The notes below the pieces were generated by a model. It was not told the DNA's origin. It ran no database searches and saw only the letters and a program-made list of their open reading frames with translations. Of a stretch of DNA of 8,248 bases, positions 5,065-8,248 are shown piece after piece (position 1 is the stretch's first letter; each line of letters starts with the position of its first letter). Position numbers and translations under genes: made by a program. This DNA is from Alphaproteobacteria bacterium (GTDB lineage Bacteria; Pseudomonadota; Alphaproteobacteria; Rickettsiales; VGDC01), in NCBI GenBank assembly GCA_016869895.1, contig VGDC01000071.1:1-8248 (forward strand), written 5' to 3'.

Positions 5065-6548
5065 CCATCGCTTACGCCTCGCTGGAAACCCATTTCGCCC
5101 AGCAGAACGCCCTTTCCGGTGCGCTCAGCATGCTCCATTGGGATGCGGCGGTGATGATGCCCGAATCCTCCGCCCCCGTGCGCGGCGAGCATCTGGCCGC
5201 CTTGTCGCAGGCCATCCATGAGAATATCAACGACCCCCGCGTGGGCGATTGGCTTGATGCCGCCGAGTCGGACGCTGCATCGCTCGATGCATGGCAGCAG
5301 GCCAACCTGCACGAGATGCGCCGCAAATGGCAGCATGCCACCAGTGTCGATGTGAAGCTGGTGCGTGAGCAGGCTCTGGCGACCTCCGAAAGCGAAGCTT
5401 TCTGGCGCGGTGCGCGGCGGAACAATGATTTCAAAAGCTTCGCGCCCTACTTGAAACGCGTCGTCGCGCTGGTGCGTGAAGAAGCCGCCGCGAAAGCTTC
5501 CGCGCTGAATCTTCTGCCCTATGATGCCCTGATGGATGGGTATGACAGTGGCACACGCATGGCCGAGGTAGACGCATTATTCGCCCGTCTGAACGCCGAA
5601 TTGCCCGTTCTCCGCGAAAAGGCCATGGCCTTTCAAGCGGAGAATCTGGTCGTGAAACCCATCGCCGGCCATTATCCGCAAGAGAACCAGCACAAGGCCA
5701 GCGAAATCTTCATGCGCGCACTCGGTTTCACGGGTCGTCTCGACATCAGCGTGCATCCCTTCTGCGGCGGTGTGCCGGGTGACGTGCGCATCACCACGCG
5801 CTATAACGAAGCGGACTTCGTCGTCGCCATGCAAGGCGTGCTGCACGAGACGGGTCATGCGCTCTATGAGCAGAACCTGCCCGCCAAATGGCGTTCCCAG
5901 CCTGTGGGTGATGCGCGCGGTATGTCCGTCCATGAAAGCCAGTCGCTCTTCGTGGAGATGCAGCTGTGCCGCAGCCGCGAATTCCTGCGCTATGCCGCGC
6001 CTATCCTCGCCGAATCATTCGGGCAGACCGATGATGACCTCTCGCCGGAGAATCTTTACCGCCTCGGCATCCGCGTGAAGCCCGATTTCATCCGCGTGAA
6101 TGCCGATGAAGTGACCTATCCTTCCCATGTCATCCTGCGGTATGAGCTGGAGAAAGACCTGATTTCCGGCAAGCTGGAAGTGGAAGACTTGCCCGAAGCG
6201 TGGAATGCCAAGATGCAGGAGAAACTGGGCATCACCCCGCCGTCCGATGCGTTGGGTGTGTTGCAGGACATCCACTGGCCGGGCGGTTCTTTCGGCTATT
6301 TTCCCACCTATACGCTCGGCGCGATGATTGCCGCACAATGGGCGCAGGCGCTTAAGGCGCAGCTTCCCGCATGGGGCGAGCAGGTGGAGAAGGGCGATTT
6401 CTCCGCCATCGTCGGCTGGCTGAAAACCAACGTCCATGAAAAAGCCTCCAGCGCATCCCGTCAGGAATTGCTGAAACAGGCCACGGGCGAGCCTTTGAAC
6501 GCCGATATTTACCTTAAACACCTCCACGACAGGTACTTGAGCGCATGA
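5061..6548 (+). CDS. M32 family (Taq-type) metallocarboxypeptidase
   Basis: Cytoplasmic zinc carboxypeptidase that trims amino acids from peptide C-termini. The 495-residue product matches the usual M32 length of about 500. All family signatures are visible in order: HPFCGG (HPF), GDVRITTRY (DxRxT), zinc motif HETGH at 262-266, HESQS at 291-295, IRVNADEV (IRxxAD) and GVLQDIHWPGGSFGYFPTYTLG (GxxQDxHW). His262, His266 and Glu292 are the predicted zinc ligands with Glu263 as catalytic base. The His266-Glu292 spacing of 26 equals that of the Pyrococcus enzyme. No signal peptide is present. The ATG overlaps the SURF1 stop as ATGA and has GGAGG 7 bases upstream. The TGA overlaps the thrC start in the same way. 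It is not a known part of the oxidase pathway; a role in general peptide turnover is likely. Confidence 0.95.
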   Translation: MTIAYASLETHFAQQNALSGALSMLHWDAAVMMPESSAPVRGEHLAALSQAIHENINDPRVGDWLDAAESDAASLDAWQQANLHEMRRKWQHATSVDVKLVREQALATSESEAFWRGARRNNDFKSFAPYLKRVVALVREEAAAKASALNLLPYDALMDGYDSGTRMAEVDALFARLNAELPVLREKAMAFQAENLVVKPIAGHYPQENQHKASEIFMRALGFTGRLDISVHPFCGGVPGDVRITTRYNEADFVVAMQGVLHETGHALYEQNLPAKWRSQPVGDARGMSVHESQSLFVEMQLCRSREFLRYAAPILAESFGQTDDDLSPENLYRLGIRVKPDFIRVNADEVTYPSHVILRYELEKDLISGKLEVEDLPEAWNAKMQEKLGITPPSDALGVLQDIHWPGGSFGYFPTYTLGAMIAAQWAQALKAQLPAWGEQVEKGDFSAIVGWLKTNVHEKASSASRQELLKQATGEPLNADIYLKHLHDRYLSA

Positions 6549-7951
6549 ATACGCCTATCCGCTACGAAAGCACGCGCGGCAACGCGCCGGAACTCGGTTT
6601 TGAGGATGTCGTGCTGACTGGCCTCGCGGTGGACGGCGGCTTGTATGTGCCGAAGACCCTGCCGCGCATCGAGCCGCACACGCTGGTCGCGTGGGCGAAG
6701 CTGCCCTATCATGAGTTGGCCTATGAAGTCATCGCGCCTTTCGTGGGTGATGCCATCCCCGAAGTTGACCTGCGCGCGCTGCTGACCGAGACGTATGAGG
6801 ACTTCCGCCATGTCGCTGTCGCGCCGCTGGTGCAGGTGGGGCATAACCGCCATATCCTGGAGCTGTTCCACGGCCCCACGCTGGCTTTCAAGGATTTCGC
6901 CCTGCAGTTCCTTGGCCGCACGCTGGATTATTTCCTGAAACGCCGCGATGAGCGCATCACCATTGTCGGCGCGACCTCCGGTGACACTGGCTCCGCCGCC
7001 ATCGCTGGCTGCCGCGCGCGTGATAATATGGATATTTTCATCCTGCATCCTGCGGGTCGTGTATCAGACGTGCAACGCCGCCAGATGACGACGATTGCTG
7101 ACAAGAACGTGCATAACATCGCGCTCAAAGGCACATTCGATGATTGTCAGGATGCGGTGAAAGCCCTGTTCGCGGATGCGGAATTCCGCAAGGCGCATCG
7201 CCTCGTCGCCGTCAATTCCATCAACTGGGCGCGGATTCTCGCGCAGGTCGTCTATTACTTCTACGCCGCGCTGGCTTTGGGCGCGCCCGCCCGTGCTGTC
7301 AGCTTCGCCGTGCCCACGGGTAATTTCGGCGATATCTACGCTGGACACATCGCGCGTCGTATGGGACTGCCCATCGACCGCCTCATCATCGCCACCAACA
7401 GCAACGACATCTTGGATCGTTGCGTGCGCTCCGGCGAGTATAAGATGGACGGTGTATCGCCCACCCTAAGCCCCAGCATGGACATCCAGATTTCCAGCAA
7501 TTTCGAGCGCTTGCTTTATGAATTGCACGGGTTCGATGGCGAAAAAATCCGTAAGCAGATGGCGGATTTACGCGAAAAACAGGTATTCTCTCTGTCAGAA
7601 CCCGTGAAACTCGCGTTGCAGAAGGGTTTCGCCAGTGGGCGTGCCGGTGATGCGGAAACTTCCGCCACCATCCGCCGTGTGCTGGAACAGTCGGATTATC
7701 TGGCAGACCCGCATACCGCCGTGGGCATCGCCGCTGCGGAAAAAGTGGCGCGGGACGGGGAGACCATTGTGGTGCTGTCCACCGCGCATCCGGCGAAATT
7801 CCCCGATGCGGTGGAGCGCGCCTGTGGCATCACCCCCGCCCTGCCGCCGCATATGGACGGACTGATGACCGCTGCCGAACGCTATGACACGCTGGAGAAC
7901 GATTTGGGCGCGCTGAAAGCGTTCATCGACAAGGAACAGAAGAAAGCATGA
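6545..7951 (+). CDS. thrC: Threonine synthase
   Basis: PLP enzyme converting O-phosphohomoserine to threonine, the last step of threonine synthesis, in the cytoplasm. The 468-residue product has the length of the bacterial/yeast-type (longer) ThrC class. The N-terminal domain contains YESTRG and GLAVDGGLYVP (26-36). The PLP-binding lysine is Lys116 in HGPTLAFKDFALQFLG. SGDTGSAA (145-152) is the phosphate-cup region. NSINWARILAQ (224-234) and PTGNFGDIYAGHIA (257-270) are further family signatures. Near the C-terminus, DPHTAVG and STAHPAKFPDAVE are typical. The ATG overlaps the M32 stop (ATGA), and the upstream ribosome site is weak (ACAGG about 12 bases away), so translation probably depends on coupling. 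Its TGA overlaps the start of the M16 peptidase. thrC next to an M16 peptidase gene is a known alphaproteobacterial neighbourhood. Confidence 0.97.
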   Translation: MNTPIRYESTRGNAPELGFEDVVLTGLAVDGGLYVPKTLPRIEPHTLVAWAKLPYHELAYEVIAPFVGDAIPEVDLRALLTETYEDFRHVAVAPLVQVGHNRHILELFHGPTLAFKDFALQFLGRTLDYFLKRRDERITIVGATSGDTGSAAIAGCRARDNMDIFILHPAGRVSDVQRRQMTTIADKNVHNIALKGTFDDCQDAVKALFADAEFRKAHRLVAVNSINWARILAQVVYYFYAALALGAPARAVSFAVPTGNFGDIYAGHIARRMGLPIDRLIIATNSNDILDRCVRSGEYKMDGVSPTLSPSMDIQISSNFERLLYELHGFDGEKIRKQMADLREKQVFSLSEPVKLALQKGFASGRAGDAETSATIRRVLEQSDYLADPHTAVGIAAAEKVARDGETIVVLSTAHPAKFPDAVERACGITPALPPHMDGLMTAAERYDTLENDLGALKAFIDKEQKKA

Positions 7952-8248
7952 GCCGCAACGACGCATCGACCTATCGCCTGACGACCTTGCCCAACGGTCT
8001 CCGTGTTGCTACGGAGTCGCTGCCGGGCAAGCACACCATCGCCTTGGCGATTTCGGTGGATGTCGGCGCGCGCTATGAGGATGCATCCGAGAACGGCCTG
8101 TCGCACTTCTTGGAGCATATGGCCTTCAAAGGCACGAAGACCCGCAATGCCCGCCAGATAGCCGAGATTTTCGAGGATGTCGGCGCGAGCATCAACGCCT
8201 TCACCTCCAACGAACAGACGGTCTATTACGCCCGTTTCCTGCCGAAGG
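7948..8248 (+). CDS. M16B zinc peptidase, mitochondrial-processing-peptidase-like (3'-truncated)
   Basis: Only the first 100 codons are in the window. They show the inverzincin motif HxxEH as HFLEH at 53-57 within GLSHFLEHMAFKGT, where His53 and His57 are predicted zinc ligands and Glu56 the catalytic base. The third ligand (a Glu some 75 residues further on) lies outside the window. LPNGLRVATESLP near the start and VGASINAFTSNEQTVYYARFLP (78-99) are standard for the M16B group, which includes alphaproteobacterial homologues of the mitochondrial processing peptidase beta subunit. No signal peptide is visible, so a cytoplasmic location is likely. The ATG overlaps the thrC stop (ATGA). Substrate unknown; family assignment firm, exact orthology not decidable from this fragment. 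Confidence 0.93.
   Translation, partial: MSRNDASTYRLTTLPNGLRVATESLPGKHTIALAISVDVGARYEDASENGLSHFLEHMAFKGTKTRNARQIAEIFEDVGASINAFTSNEQTVYYARFLPK

Noticed and set aside
1..8248. Search for a defence, secretion, biosynthetic or mobile system
   Set aside because: Every gene of usable length belongs to a known core family in a known gene order. No transposase, integrase, direct-repeat array, tRNA or compositional break was seen.

Overview
The window is a stretch of chromosomal core genome from a GC-rich proteobacterium (about 60% GC by eye), almost certainly an alphaproteobacterium. The gene order ctaD-ctaB-small membrane ORFs-ctaG-ctaE-DUF983-SURF1, followed by thrC and an M16 processing-peptidase-like gene, is the arrangement known for the aa3-type cytochrome c oxidase locus of that class. 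All genes are on the + strand. They are tightly packed, with only short gaps in the first half and stop/start overlaps in the second half, so the region reads as one long transcription unit or a few overlapping ones.

Positions 1-3900 hold the oxidase core and its assembly genes. These are the C-terminal two thirds of subunit I (ctaD, cut by the window start), haem O synthase (ctaB), two very small single-span membrane proteins (50 and 38 codons, the second CoxF-like), the CuB-insertion protein CtaG/Cox11 and subunit III (ctaE). Positions 3897-5064 add a DUF983 zinc-ribbon membrane protein and a SURF1/Shy1 assembly factor. Together these genes supply two catalytic-core subunits, the first step of haem A synthesis, copper delivery and haem/assembly chaperoning. 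Subunit II (ctaC) and the haem A synthase (ctaA) are not in the window.

Positions 5061-8248 leave respiration. They hold an M32 (Taq-type) metallocarboxypeptidase, threonine synthase (thrC) and the first 100 codons of an M16B zinc peptidase (HFLEH motif). Each is joined to the previous gene by a 4-base ATGA overlap, so SURF1, M32, ThrC and M16 appear translationally coupled.

There are no tRNA or rRNA genes, mobile elements, CRISPR arrays or clear promoters. The only gene-poor stretch is 2057-2417, and it holds the two small ORFs. I see no previously undescribed system. The items most worth a second look are the 50-codon ORF after ctaB, a perfect 10-bp hairpin between ctaD and ctaB whose left arm recurs after ctaB, a T8 tract at the 3' end of ctaG where slippage would be tolerated, and the M32 peptidase placed between SURF1 and thrC.
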